From an uncultured Prevotellaceae bacterium (lineage in GTDB: Bacteria; Bacteroidota; Bacteroidia; Bacteroidales; Muribaculaceae), in NCBI GenBank assembly GCA_900318335.1, contig ONKF01000003.1, positions 62,001-126,000 of the forward strand: DNA of 64,000 bases, in the 5' to 3' direction. Each line of letters opens with the position of its first letter. The first letter of the stretch is position 1. Positions 26,322 to 35,083 of this stretch are shown in pieces. The position numbers and the translations under genes are program-made. The notes under the pieces were generated by a model. That model saw only the letters and a program-made list of their open reading frames with translations. It was not told the origin of the DNA and made no database searches.

Positions 26322-26927
26322 ATGAAGAGGTTTATCATCACTTTTTTCACTTGTCTTGGAGCCCTGATCCTTCTGGCTCAGGCACCCGCCTCAATGCTTG
26401 ACAAGTGTGTGGCAGCCATAAATGCCAGTGGCGGCGTTACCGCCAACTACAATGTGACAACGGCCCAGGGAACGAGCTCAGGCTCCATCGCGATGCAGGG
26501 CAACAAGTTCCGTATCATCTCTAACGAGGCCAAGTGCTGGTATGACGGCAAGACGCAGTGGTCGTGGTCGCCCGTGACGGGTGAGGTGAACATTACCGCC
26601 CCCACTGCGAGTGAACTGCAGTTGACCAACCCGCTGGCTGCTGCAGCCCACTTCAAGGCTAACTTCAACATGAAGAAGGCCAAAGCCAAGACACCCAAAA
26701 CCTATGTCATCAAACTGACTCCCAAGAAAAAAGACAACATCAAAACGGTGTGGCTCTACTTCGACGAGACGACATCGCTGCTGCGCACAGCGCGTTTTGA
26801 GATGCAAGACAAGTCGGTCTATACTGTCAAAATCACAGGCTACAAGCACAAGTCCCTCCCCTCTTCGACCTTCAACTTTGATAAATCACAAGTGCCCGCA
26901 GGAACCGAAGTCGTGGACCTGAGGTAA
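26322..26927 (+). CDS. LolA-like periplasmic lipoprotein carrier
   Basis: 201 residues. Signal peptide MKRFIITFFTCLGALILLAQA; then a LolA-fold beta-sheet cradle (GSIAMQGNKFRIISNEAKCWYDGKTQWSW, TVWLYFDETTSLLRTARFEM, TFNFDKSQVPAGTEVVDLR). LolA-like proteins shuttle outer-membrane lipoproteins through the periplasm. In Bacteroidales a gene of this type typically follows ftsK, as here (103-nt gap). Confidence 0.85.
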   Translation: MKRFIITFFTCLGALILLAQAPASMLDKCVAAINASGGVTANYNVTTAQGTSSGSIAMQGNKFRIISNEAKCWYDGKTQWSWSPVTGEVNITAPTASELQLTNPLAAAAHFKANFNMKKAKAKTPKTYVIKLTPKKKDNIKTVWLYFDETTSLLRTARFEMQDKSVYTVKITGYKHKSLPSSTFNFDKSQVPAGTEVVDLR

Positions 26928-26983
26928 ACACATCCGTGAGTTAACTTGATCACTTGTAACAGCTTTTTTCCATTAGTGCTGAA

Positions 26984-27889
26984 ATGTATCATTATCTGAT
27001 AGGCCCTGCAGTGGGTGGACTCATTGGCTATATTACCAATTACATAGCCATTCGCATGTTATTCAGGCCTCACCAGGCCAAGTACTTCATGGGTATCCAC
27101 ATCCCGTTCACTCCTGGCATCATCCCCAAGGAGAAAAGCCGCATCGCCAGCTCGATAGGCAAGGCGGTGAGCGAGAACCTGATGAACCGCGAGGTCCTGG
27201 AGAAGAGCTTGCTGAGTGACGAAATGCTCACCAAGATGAACAATGCCATCGATGAGTTTGTCGCCACCCAAAGCCAAAACCCCGAGACCATCGAGCAGTT
27301 TGCCGGGCACTACCTGTCACAAGAAGACATCAGCGCCATGCGGCAGAATGTCACTACCGGCGTGGTCAAGATGATATCAGGGAAATTGAATGACAGCCGT
27401 CTGGGGGACAACATCGCCCACATGGCCATCGAGCACGTCATGGAGAAAACCCGCAACAGTGTGGTGGGGCTGTTCGGAGCCGACAAGTTTGTCGCCGGCC
27501 TTGCCCAACCCATTGAAAAACTGCTTGCCAAGCACATCAACGAAATCCTGCAACACAATTCACAACAGATGGTCGAGGGACTCGTCACCGACGAGTCGGA
27601 CAAACTCATGGGCATGACCATGAGCCAGCTGGTGACAGGGCATGACGAGCAGGTGGCTCAAATCAAGAACGGCATCCAGAGTGCTTACAAGACCATCATC
27701 ACCGAGCACCTGCCCCGCATCCTGCAGGACATCGACATCAGCGCCATCATCGAGCAGCGCATCAACGAGATGGACATGGACGAGGCCGAAGCCATCATTC
27801 TCGACGTGATGAAAAAAGAGCTCCGCGCCATCGTGTGGCTCGGAGCCCTGTTAGGCTGTATCATGGGAACCATCACGTCATTCTTCTGA
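26984..27889 (+). CDS. DUF445 family membrane protein
   Basis: 301 residues. The N-terminal signature (GPAVGGLIGYITNYIAIRMLFRPHQ) and IPFTPGIIPKEKSRIASSIGKAV are characteristic of DUF445 (YheB-like) proteins. A hydrophobic helix at each end encloses a long mostly helical middle. Function unknown; probably inner membrane. It ends 27 nt from the convergent oxidoreductase gene. Confidence 0.88.
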   Translation: MYHYLIGPAVGGLIGYITNYIAIRMLFRPHQAKYFMGIHIPFTPGIIPKEKSRIASSIGKAVSENLMNREVLEKSLLSDEMLTKMNNAIDEFVATQSQNPETIEQFAGHYLSQEDISAMRQNVTTGVVKMISGKLNDSRLGDNIAHMAIEHVMEKTRNSVVGLFGADKFVAGLAQPIEKLLAKHINEILQHNSQQMVEGLVTDESDKLMGMTMSQLVTGHDEQVAQIKNGIQSAYKTIITEHLPRILQDIDISAIIEQRINEMDMDEAEAIILDVMKKELRAIVWLGALLGCIMGTITSFF

Positions 27890-27916
27890 CGTTTCCCACA
27901 ATCCTCATTTTCAGAT

Positions 27917-28951
27917 TTAATCTACTTGCCAGGTGTCACCTGCCATGATGACATCGTGCAGACAGGTGAAGCCGTGCTTAGCCTTGGCTTCCTCAACCTG
28001 CTCGGCAACAGCGGTCTCATAGGTGGGCGCCTCGACGGCACGGATGACGCCTAATGCCACGGGCAGGTCGGTGCCGTCCATCATGGCGAGCATCTGATGC
28101 AAGAAGAAGCTCTCGCAATGAGCATCATGCACGAGCACGTCGTCGATGGTGTAGCCGTCCTCACCGATAGTCACGGCCTTGAGGCCGAAACCGTCCTGCA
28201 CGAGGCCGCGGTTATTGTCCTTACCGAAGATCATCTTCTCGCCATGGACGAGGTGGATGGTGCGGTCGGCACGGTTCTCACGGTCGGTGATATAGCTGTG
28301 GATACCGTTGTTGAAGATCATGCAGTTCTGCAGAATCTCGACCACCGAGCAACCCTTGTGCCCGGCTGCCGCCATCATCACCTCCTGGCTGATGTCCAAT
28401 GCCACATCCAGGCTGCGGGCAAAGAAAGTGCCGCGGGCGCCGAAGGTCAACTCAGCGGGAATGAAGGGATCCTCGACAGTGCCATAGGGCGACGACTTGG
28501 ACTTGAAGCCACGGGCGCTCGTGGGAGAGAACTGACCCTTGGTCAAGCCGTAGATGCGGTTGTTGAGCAACAACAGGTTGACATCGATGTTGCGGCGCAC
28601 CTCGTGGATGAAGTGGTTGCCACCGATGGCGAGGCAGTCGCCATCACCCGACACCTGCCAGACGGTCATCTCGGGGTTAGCGGTCTTGAAACCGGTAGCC
28701 ACGGCACCACCACGGCCATGAATGGTGTGGAAGGCATAGGTGCGGGTGTAATAAGGCAGTCGCGAGCTGCAACCGATACCCGAAATCACAGCGGTCTTCT
28801 CGGGCGGGATATTCAACTGTGCCATGGCCTTAAGCAGGACATTGAGCACGGCATGGTCACCGCAACCGGGGCACCAGCGCACGGGCTGGTTATTCTTGAA
28901 ATCAAGTGGCTTGTGAGCCAATGCAGGCTGGTTATTCTCTTTGTTTTCCAT
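27917..28951 (-). CDS. korB: 2-oxoacid:ferredoxin oxidoreductase beta subunit
   Basis: 344 residues, TPP-binding subunit. Motifs: VRWCPGCGDHAVLN with the CxxC metal/cofactor-near site, GIGCSSRLPYY, HGRGGAVATGFK, and the TPP/Mg motif GDGDCLAIGGNHF...NNRIYGLTKGQFSPTS. Paired with a fused gamma-alpha subunit whose stop overlaps this start by one base. It interconverts 2-oxoglutarate (or a related 2-oxoacid) and the acyl-CoA with ferredoxin. Substrate specificity is inferred from similarity to KorB. No ferredoxin-type delta subunit is encoded here. Confidence 0.9.
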   Translation of the reverse strand: MENKENNQPALAHKPLDFKNNQPVRWCPGCGDHAVLNVLLKAMAQLNIPPEKTAVISGIGCSSRLPYYTRTYAFHTIHGRGGAVATGFKTANPEMTVWQVSGDGDCLAIGGNHFIHEVRRNIDVNLLLLNNRIYGLTKGQFSPTSARGFKSKSSPYGTVEDPFIPAELTFGARGTFFARSLDVALDISQEVMMAAAGHKGCSVVEILQNCMIFNNGIHSYITDRENRADRTIHLVHGEKMIFGKDNNRGLVQDGFGLKAVTIGEDGYTIDDVLVHDAHCESFFLHQMLAMMDGTDLPVALGVIRAVEAPTYETAVAEQVEEAKAKHGFTCLHDVIMAGDTWQVD

Positions 28952-30801
28952 TACAATTCCTCCTCCATCATGATATTTTTAACTCCATCGACGATTTCCT
29001 GTACCAGGAACGGCTGACCTTGCACCTTGTTAATGTGGCAGATGTTCAGGTTAGGAATCTTGCTTTGCAGGTAAGCTGCCAGCTGACCGTTATTCAACTC
29101 AGCGACAATCACTGTCTTGTAACGGCTGAGCAGTTCGGCGGTGTTCTTGGGCAGCGGGTTAATGTAGCGGATATGGGTCATCGCAATCCTGAAGCCATCC
29201 TCGTTCAGACGGTTCACGGCATCCAGAATGTGGCCATAGGTGCTACCCCAACCCAGGATAATGGTGTCGGCGCTGGCATCGCCCTTGAGCTTGAGCTCGG
29301 GTATGTCATTGGCGACGTTGGCAATCTTCAGTCGGCGGGTCTCCACCATGTGGGCATGGTTGATGGGATCATTGCTGAGCACACCCAGGTTGTAGTCCTT
29401 CTCCAGACCACCCACGACGTGCTCCAGCCCCTTAGTGCCAGGAATAGCCCAATAGCGGATACCCAAGGCATTACGCATGAAGGGTGTCCAAGTGGGTTTC
29501 AGGGCCTCAGGGACGTAGTTGGGCTTGATAACGGGATACTCGCCCTCCTCGGGGATGCGCCATGCCGATGAACCGTTAGCGATAAAGGCATCGGTCAGCA
29601 GGATGACAGGAGTCATGTGCTCGATGGCGATGCGGGCAGCCTGGAAGGCCATCTTGAAGCAGTCGGTGGGCGAAGCGGCAGCAAGCACCACAAGGGGGCT
29701 CTCACCACTGCGGCCATACAGAGCCTGGTTCAAGTCGGTCTGCTCAGTCTTGGTGGGCAGGCCCGTCGAGGGACCGCCACGCTGCACGTCAACGAGGACC
29801 AGGGGCAACTCGGCCATCACAGCCAGTCCAAGGGCCTCACTCTTTAACGCAAGACCAGGACCCGAGGTGGTGGTCACTGCCAGGTGGCCGGCAAACGCTG
29901 CGCCGATAGCCGAACAGATACCGCCAATCTCGTCCTCCATCTGGATGGCTTTCACACCCAGGTCGCGGCGCTTGGCCAGCTCGTGAAGGATGTCGGTAGC
30001 AGGGGTAATGGGATAGGAACCCAAGAACAGGGGGCGTCCGCTCATCTCCGAAGCCATGATCAGGCCCCAAGCGGTTGCCTTGTTACCGCTGACGTCGGTA
30101 TAGGTGCCGGGACGAACCTCGTCACTCTGGATACGATAGGTCGAAACGGTGGCGTGGATATTGTGGCCATAATTATAACCGCCCTTGATAACGAGCTCGT
30201 TGGCGGCATACACTTCGGGCTTGTCGGCAAACTTGGCCTTCAAGAACTTCAACGGAGCCTCCATGGGACGGTTAAAGAGCCAGCACACCAGACCGAGGGC
30301 AAACATGTTGCGGCACTTGAGCTGTGCCTTCAGGTCCATGCCGGTGTCCTTGAGGGCTTCCTTGACCATCGTGGTGATGGGAGCCTCGATGACCTGTGCC
30401 TTGAGGTTCAGTTCCTCATAGGGCTCATTGGTCGTGTAGAGCGCCTTGTCGAGTCCGGCCTGGTTGAAGGTGTCGATGTCGACGATGGCGGCACCGCCTT
30501 TGCGAAGGAACTGTGCGTTGACCTTGAGGGCGGCGGGATTCATTGCCACCAGCACGTCACACTCGTCACCAGGGGTGTGCACACCGTGGCCGATATGCAC
30601 CTGGAAACCAGACACACCGCCCAGTGAGCCCTGAGGGGCGCGCACCTCGGCGGGATAATCGGGGAATGTGGAAATGCGGTCACCAAGACCTGCACTCACA
30701 TTGGAAAAAATGTTGCCAGCCAACTGCATACCGTCGCCGCTGTCACCCGAGAAGCGGACAACGATGCTCTGACGAAACTGGACTTTTGCTTTTTCTGCCA
30801 T
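28951..30801 (-). CDS. korA: 2-oxoacid:ferredoxin oxidoreductase fused gamma-alpha subunit
   Basis: 616 residues. The gamma-type domain is N-terminal (VVRFSGDSGDGMQLAGNIFS, about 1-190), followed by the alpha (pyrimidine-binding) domain (GSYPITPATDILHELA, EDEIGGICSAIGAAFAG). Gamma-alpha fusion is the usual form in Bacteroidota. The start overlaps nothing; the promoter is at 30860-30867. It couples 2-oxoacid oxidation to ferredoxin reduction, or the reverse carboxylation, in an anaerobic central metabolism. Confidence 0.92.
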   Translation of the reverse strand: MAEKAKVQFRQSIVVRFSGDSGDGMQLAGNIFSNVSAGLGDRISTFPDYPAEVRAPQGSLGGVSGFQVHIGHGVHTPGDECDVLVAMNPAALKVNAQFLRKGGAAIVDIDTFNQAGLDKALYTTNEPYEELNLKAQVIEAPITTMVKEALKDTGMDLKAQLKCRNMFALGLVCWLFNRPMEAPLKFLKAKFADKPEVYAANELVIKGGYNYGHNIHATVSTYRIQSDEVRPGTYTDVSGNKATAWGLIMASEMSGRPLFLGSYPITPATDILHELAKRRDLGVKAIQMEDEIGGICSAIGAAFAGHLAVTTTSGPGLALKSEALGLAVMAELPLVLVDVQRGGPSTGLPTKTEQTDLNQALYGRSGESPLVVLAAASPTDCFKMAFQAARIAIEHMTPVILLTDAFIANGSSAWRIPEEGEYPVIKPNYVPEALKPTWTPFMRNALGIRYWAIPGTKGLEHVVGGLEKDYNLGVLSNDPINHAHMVETRRLKIANVANDIPELKLKGDASADTIILGWGSTYGHILDAVNRLNEDGFRIAMTHIRYINPLPKNTAELLSRYKTVIVAELNNGQLAAYLQSKIPNLNICHINKVQGQPFLVQEIVDGVKNIMMEEEL

Positions 30802-30859
30802 TTCTTTTATTTTCTATCTCCTGTTTTTGATATTGAAAATATTGATTTGAAATCTGCCG

Positions 30860-30867
30860 CAAAAGTA
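30860..30867 (-). promoter_or_regulatory. -7 box for korAB
   Basis: The minus strand reads TACTTTTG. No strong -33 box at 19 bp. The leader is about 50 nt. The rest of the 30802-31182 gap is AT-rich and holds the divergent promoter at 31024; I see no gene in it. Confidence 0.55.
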
Positions 30868-31023
30868 CAACATATTTCTTGACTGAAGGGCATTTTATGA
30901 ATAAAATTACAAGTTTCGATAAGATAGGCAGTTTTAAAGCAAATCCAAGCCACTATTTTGCGTGTTACGGCGGACCTATTGAGTTAAAAAGTGGCGATTT
31001 TGGCAAATATTTTTCAACTATGC

Positions 31024-31054
31024 TTGTGTGATAAAAATAACTTTGCTACCTTTG
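31024..31054 (+). promoter_or_regulatory. Promoter of the first type IX-secreted protein gene
   Basis: TTGT at 31024-31027 and TACCTTTG at 31047-31054 are 19 bp apart. A second possible -7, TAACTTTG, overlaps at 31038-31045. The leader to the ATG at 31183 is about 120 nt. Confidence 0.6.
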
Positions 31055-31182
31055 CCAAGTCATTGCGGAATAGTCGTTTTCAACTTATTGTGATGACATA
31101 AATGTGCGTATTAAGATAGCTAAGATAGCAAGGTTTATCAATTTTCATTAATAATATTGTTTAACAAATTAATTATTTGTGT

Positions 31183-33369
31183 ATGAAAAAATTCATTACT
31201 CTTTTTGCTATGATGGTCATGCTGGCCTTCTCTTCGCAGGCAGCATACTACATCGTAGGTAATGTGCCCTTTGGCAACTGGAATCCCGCCGCTGGTGTGG
31301 AGATGACAGCCAACAATGATGGCACTTACAGCTACACCGCCGCCATCAGTGGTTCGATTTGGTTTGTGTTTGCCGATGGTCTCGACAGCAACTGGGACGT
31401 CTTCAACGCCGAGTATCGTATTGGTCCCTCGACTGGTTCTGACCAGACTGTAGAGGCTGGCAACTGGATTACTACCCAGAAGCAGGGTAACGGCAACGGT
31501 GCCTACAAGTTCATTGGCACTGGTGACAACTATGTGTTCACCCTGGATCCCGCGAACATGAAGTTCAAGATTGAGGGTGATGTAGCCCCCGTCCCCATCG
31601 ACTCCTATACTGTAGCTGGTGTTCCCGTATCGGTATTTGGCAGCGAGTGGAATCCCGAGGACACTAACAACGACATGGTGAAGCTGGCAAACGGTACCTA
31701 TGAGCTGAAGAAGTTCGGTATCGATCTGGCCGAGGGTACCGAGATCCAGTTCAAGATCGCCGGTAACCACAGCTGGGACTACAGCTGGCCCACCGACAAC
31801 ATGGTAACCCCCATCAGGAACGATGGCAGCTATGACATCACCTTTACCTTTGATCCCGAGACCGAGCAGGTAGGTTGCCAGTTGATCAGGGCTGGTAGCA
31901 TCGACATCCTGACTGGTGAGCTGTACATCCTGGGCGAGGTATTCGGCGAGGCATGGAAGGCCAACAATGGCGTCAAGATGGACACCGAGGATGGCAACAT
32001 CTTCACTTCTACCATTGTTACCGATGGCGAGAACATCGATGAGAACGACGGCATCGGCTACAGCTTTTTCTCCTTCACCACCAAGCTTGGTGCTACCGAG
32101 GACGACTGGGCAAGCATTGCCGCTTACCGCATCGGTGCTACCGAGGACGGTTACCTGCTGACTCCCGACATGTTCGGTATCGAGCTGCCGATGAGCAACT
32201 TCGGCATGACCTACAGCTTCAAGATTGCTGCAGGCACCTACTTTGTTACCGTGAACCTGGAGAACAAGACCATCATGATCACCCCCGCTGGTGACGAGCC
32301 CGGTGACGGCTATGGTCTGACCAAGGTTTGGGAAATCACTGGTCTGGACACTATGCTGAGCACTGCCGACGTTCGTCAGGGCTTCGGTATGGACGGCTTG
32401 TTCTACATCAACAACAAGGCTGACCAGAGCGTTATCGTTATCGGCGAGAACGGCATCACCAACACCACCTATCCTGGTGGCGCTAACTGCGGTATCACCC
32501 GTGACGAGGCCGGCAACCTGGTTGTCAGCAACGCTAAGTTCCCCGATGCTTGGGCTGAGGATGCCACCATCAAGGTGATCAACCCCGAGACCAACGAGAT
32601 GAAGGAATACACCGTTCCCGCTGAGTGCGGTATCGAGGGTCGTTGCGACTTCATTGGCTTCCCCCAGGGCAACCTGATGGAGGATGGTGTTATCTACCTG
32701 ACCGGTGCAACCAACAGTGGTGTTTCTATTATGACCATCGCCGGTGGCGAGGTAAACGTTGACGAGTGCTTCGTAGCTCCCTGTGACGGCCTGACTCCCA
32801 CCAGCTCGACCGTGATCAACTACTACAAGGACATCAATGGTGAGGATGCTCTGCTTTACGTTACCCGTAACGCTCAGCCCCTGAAGCTTATGGCCGATGG
32901 TGACAACTTTGTTGCCACTACCGTTGTCGTTCCTGAAAAGGGTAACTGCAACGGCATGTTCCCCTTCATCTGGGACGGCAAGGAGTTCTACATCTATCCC
33001 CAGAAGCCTGACTACCAGAATGGTTTTGCTATCGCTGAGGCTGGCGCCGATGAGCCCATCGCAGTAGTTCCCTCGACCGTTACTGCCAACGCCAATACAT
33101 ATCAGGCCAACTGGCTGAATGCCGAGGTTGACGCTGATGGCAAGGGTGTGACCATCTATCAGTACTATCCTGGTGGCAACATCGCTGTTTACCGTCTGAC
33201 CAAGGGTACCGGCGACGTTCAGGAGCTCGTGAGCGACGTTGAGAAGGTTGTTTCTAGCGTACGCTACTACAACATCATGGGTCAGGAGATGAGAGAGGCT
33301 AATGGTCTCACCATCATCGTGACCACCTACACCGACGGCAGCCACGACGCCGTTAAGGTGATCAAGTAA
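31183..33369 (+). CDS. Secreted multi-domain beta protein with type IX (Por) sorting domain
   Basis: 728 residues from the ATG at 31183 (an upstream TTG is less likely). Signal peptide to SSQAAYY. Three SusE/SusF-like beta-sandwich repeats cover about 20-140, 145-245 and 250-370 (each starting like YIVGNVPFGNWNP or LYILGEVFGEAWK). A beta-propeller-like region follows, about 380-680. The C-terminal 38 residues (SSVRYYNIMGQEMREANG...DAVKVIK) are a type A CTD read by the type IX secretion system. Codon use (many GGT, GCT, GTT) suggests high expression. Glycan binding is possible; I do not recognise a specific function. The tail is shared at DNA level with the next gene. Confidence 0.85.
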   Translation: MKKFITLFAMMVMLAFSSQAAYYIVGNVPFGNWNPAAGVEMTANNDGTYSYTAAISGSIWFVFADGLDSNWDVFNAEYRIGPSTGSDQTVEAGNWITTQKQGNGNGAYKFIGTGDNYVFTLDPANMKFKIEGDVAPVPIDSYTVAGVPVSVFGSEWNPEDTNNDMVKLANGTYELKKFGIDLAEGTEIQFKIAGNHSWDYSWPTDNMVTPIRNDGSYDITFTFDPETEQVGCQLIRAGSIDILTGELYILGEVFGEAWKANNGVKMDTEDGNIFTSTIVTDGENIDENDGIGYSFFSFTTKLGATEDDWASIAAYRIGATEDGYLLTPDMFGIELPMSNFGMTYSFKIAAGTYFVTVNLENKTIMITPAGDEPGDGYGLTKVWEITGLDTMLSTADVRQGFGMDGLFYINNKADQSVIVIGENGITNTTYPGGANCGITRDEAGNLVVSNAKFPDAWAEDATIKVINPETNEMKEYTVPAECGIEGRCDFIGFPQGNLMEDGVIYLTGATNSGVSIMTIAGGEVNVDECFVAPCDGLTPTSSTVINYYKDINGEDALLYVTRNAQPLKLMADGDNFVATTVVVPEKGNCNGMFPFIWDGKEFYIYPQKPDYQNGFAIAEAGADEPIAVVPSTVTANANTYQANWLNAEVDADGKGVTIYQYYPGGNIAVYRLTKGTGDVQELVSDVEKVVSSVRYYNIMGQEMREANGLTIIVTTYTDGSHDAVKVIK

Positions 33370-33402
33370 GATAAGTTAACTTGAGAAAAAATTGGAGCGG
33401 TT
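33244..33402 (+). repeat. Copied sorting-domain module, copy 1
   Basis: 159 bp covering the last 42 codons and the 3' flank is identical to 34617-34775 except for one base (T at 33303, C at 34676). Confidence 0.95.
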
Positions 33403-33408
33403 CGAATC

Positions 33409-33426
33409 AAAAAAAAAAAAAAAAAA
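33409..33426. repeat. Run of 18 A
   Basis: Homopolymer just after the first copied module. Possible length-variable site, between the stop and the next promoter. Confidence 0.85.
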
Positions 33427-33446
33427 TAGAAAATTCGCTACAATGC

Positions 33447-33477
33447 TTGGTGTTTATTGCATTTTTCCATATTTTTG
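33447..33477 (+). promoter_or_regulatory. Promoter of the second type IX-secreted protein gene
   Basis: TTGG at 33447-33450 and TATTTTTG at 33470-33477, 19 bp apart. Leader about 70 nt. Confidence 0.65.
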
Positions 33478-33554
33478 CACAATAACTATTACAACAGGGC
33501 TCGTTGTTTTTCAAGCTAAGACCAGAAATTATTAACACATTAAATATATTTATT

Positions 33555-34742
33555 ATGAGAAGATTTTTACTTTTAGCCATATTGATGGCACTGACAATGA
33601 GCATTAGCGCCCAAAATGATGATCCTCACGCCAGCGGCTACTGGGCGGTGATTATTGACAAGAACAATCAGGAGGTTTGGTACAAATTAGACTCAGATAT
33701 TATCAACAACCCTGAAATGCGAACTTGTTTTGTCGTCGCCGATACCACATTGGCCGACTACCAAAACTGGCAAGGCAACTATCCCAAGATTCCATTCTAT
33801 TTTGTGGTCGATGGCAAGCACTATGGTGGAGCCGAAGACATGGCTGAGGTCAATTATGGAGACCCAACTGATAATCCATTATTTGAGAATGATAACCATT
33901 TCTTTATCTATGCAGATAACTATTATTATTTGGGCATATTTACTAATCCCGAGACTCAGCAACAATACTGCTATGTCGCACAGTGTATGATTGGATTTGG
34001 TAATACCGAAACTCCCGTCATCACTTACGATATTACCGATGGTGAAGCAATAATAACAGCAACAGGAGCAGGCGATGTGAGATTGTTCCTGGATGACAAA
34101 CTGGTTGAGAATCCTTACACCCTTTTAAGGGGAGACGAAGAACAGACCTACATCTTCACCGCACAAGCTAAGAGATTGTGTGAAAGACCTAGCGAACCCG
34201 CAATGTTGGAAATAACTGTTCCAGCCCGTGACACTACTCATGATACAGGCTACTGGGTAGTGCTCATTGACAAGAACGGGAATGAAGTGTGGGAGAAACT
34301 AACACGTCAAGAAGATAGTTCATATCGTGTTATTGTTGCTGTCGATTATGGCACGTATGGTGGTCACTATAACCATGAGACAGGTGAGGTTGGAGATGCT
34401 TGCTTTAACTTCTCTATTGATGGCTTCAGGTATGGTCCAGAAAACAACTTGGAACCAGTAACTCTAAAAAATGTCATCCCTCTATTTATTGGTAATAACT
34501 ATTATAATGTTCCTATAGGCAAATACTATGCATTTACTATTTCGCAACTCGATGACGAAGAATGGATTGCCTGGATTGAAACGGCATCGGATGTTGACGA
34601 AATTGGGGTTGACGGTAAGGTTGTTTCTAGCGTACGCTACTACAACATCATGGGTCAGGAGATGAGAGAGGCTAACGGTCTCACCATCATCGTGACCACC
34701 TACACCGACGGCAGCCACGACGCCGTTAAGGTGATCAAGTAA
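33555..34742 (+). CDS. Secreted protein with two GYW(A/V)V repeats and type IX sorting domain
   Basis: 395 residues from the ATG at 33555. Signal peptide MRRFLLLAILMALTMSISAQ. Two related domains begin GYWAVIIDKNNQEVWYK (about 29) and GYWVVLIDKNGNEVWEK (about 233), separated by an Ig-like piece (PVITYDITDGEAIITATGAGDVRLFLDD). The type A sorting domain is the same as in the upstream protein. The body is more AT-rich and uses different codons from the tail, as if the tail had been copied onto it. I do not recognise a function. Confidence 0.82.
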   Translation: MRRFLLLAILMALTMSISAQNDDPHASGYWAVIIDKNNQEVWYKLDSDIINNPEMRTCFVVADTTLADYQNWQGNYPKIPFYFVVDGKHYGGAEDMAEVNYGDPTDNPLFENDNHFFIYADNYYYLGIFTNPETQQQYCYVAQCMIGFGNTETPVITYDITDGEAIITATGAGDVRLFLDDKLVENPYTLLRGDEEQTYIFTAQAKRLCERPSEPAMLEITVPARDTTHDTGYWVVLIDKNGNEVWEKLTRQEDSSYRVIVAVDYGTYGGHYNHETGEVGDACFNFSIDGFRYGPENNLEPVTLKNVIPLFIGNNYYNVPIGKYYAFTISQLDDEEWIAWIETASDVDEIGVDGKVVSSVRYYNIMGQEMREANGLTIIVTTYTDGSHDAVKVIK

Positions 34743-34775
34743 GATAAGTTAACTTGAGAAAAAATTGGAGCGGTT
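34617..34775 (+). repeat. Copied sorting-domain module, copy 2
   Basis: One mismatch in 159 bp with 33244-33402; the identity continues 33 bp past the stop codon and ends at the T-run (34774-34780). Confidence 0.95.
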
Positions 34776-34822
34776 TTTTTAGCCATTAGCTGCCCGGTAA
34801 TAGAATCTATGTTGTAGAATAA

Positions 34823-35035
34823 GCAGGCCAAAGGTCTGCACAAGGCTGAAAGCCTTGACTTGAATTAAACAGGGACTATATACACACCTCGGGCCACAAA
34901 TGATGGCAGTGGGTGGTCCTCTACGAGGCCCATTCCTTTTCGGCCCCACTCCCCAGGCCACATAGACCTGCGGCCTATGCGCCCTGGGGTTATCACTATT
35001 CAAGGCCGCTGGCCTTGTGCAGGTCTACGACCTGC
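34823..35035. repeat. Cluster of triloop hairpins (REP-like palindromic element)
   Basis: Six hairpins with 6-8-bp stems and 3-nt loops lie in 213 bp. They are GCAGGCC AAA GGTCTGC (34823-34839), CAAGGCT GAA AGCCTTG (34841-34857), a TAC-loop hairpin at 34915-34931, CATAGACC TGC GGCCTATG (34961-34979, itself within CCCCAGG/CCTGGGG arms), CAAGGCC GCT GGCCTTG (35001-35017) and GCAGGTC TAC GACCTGC (35019-35035). The outer pairs are reverse complements of one another, so the whole element is a large inverted repeat. No terminator U-tract. The rest of the 34743-35083 gap holds no gene. Confidence 0.8.
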
Positions 35036-35083
35036 TCGCTTGCCAGAATCTGCCAGTAATCTTAAATAGCGGTTCGCGTTATT

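Noticed and set aside
31138-33345. 735-codon antisense open frame under the type IX-secreted protein
   Set aside because: The sense protein has a signal peptide and sorting domain; the antisense product has only Val/Gly-rich filler.
34779-35003. 74-codon minus-strand frame in the hairpin cluster
   Set aside because: It is made of the inverted repeats themselves; no start context or family.
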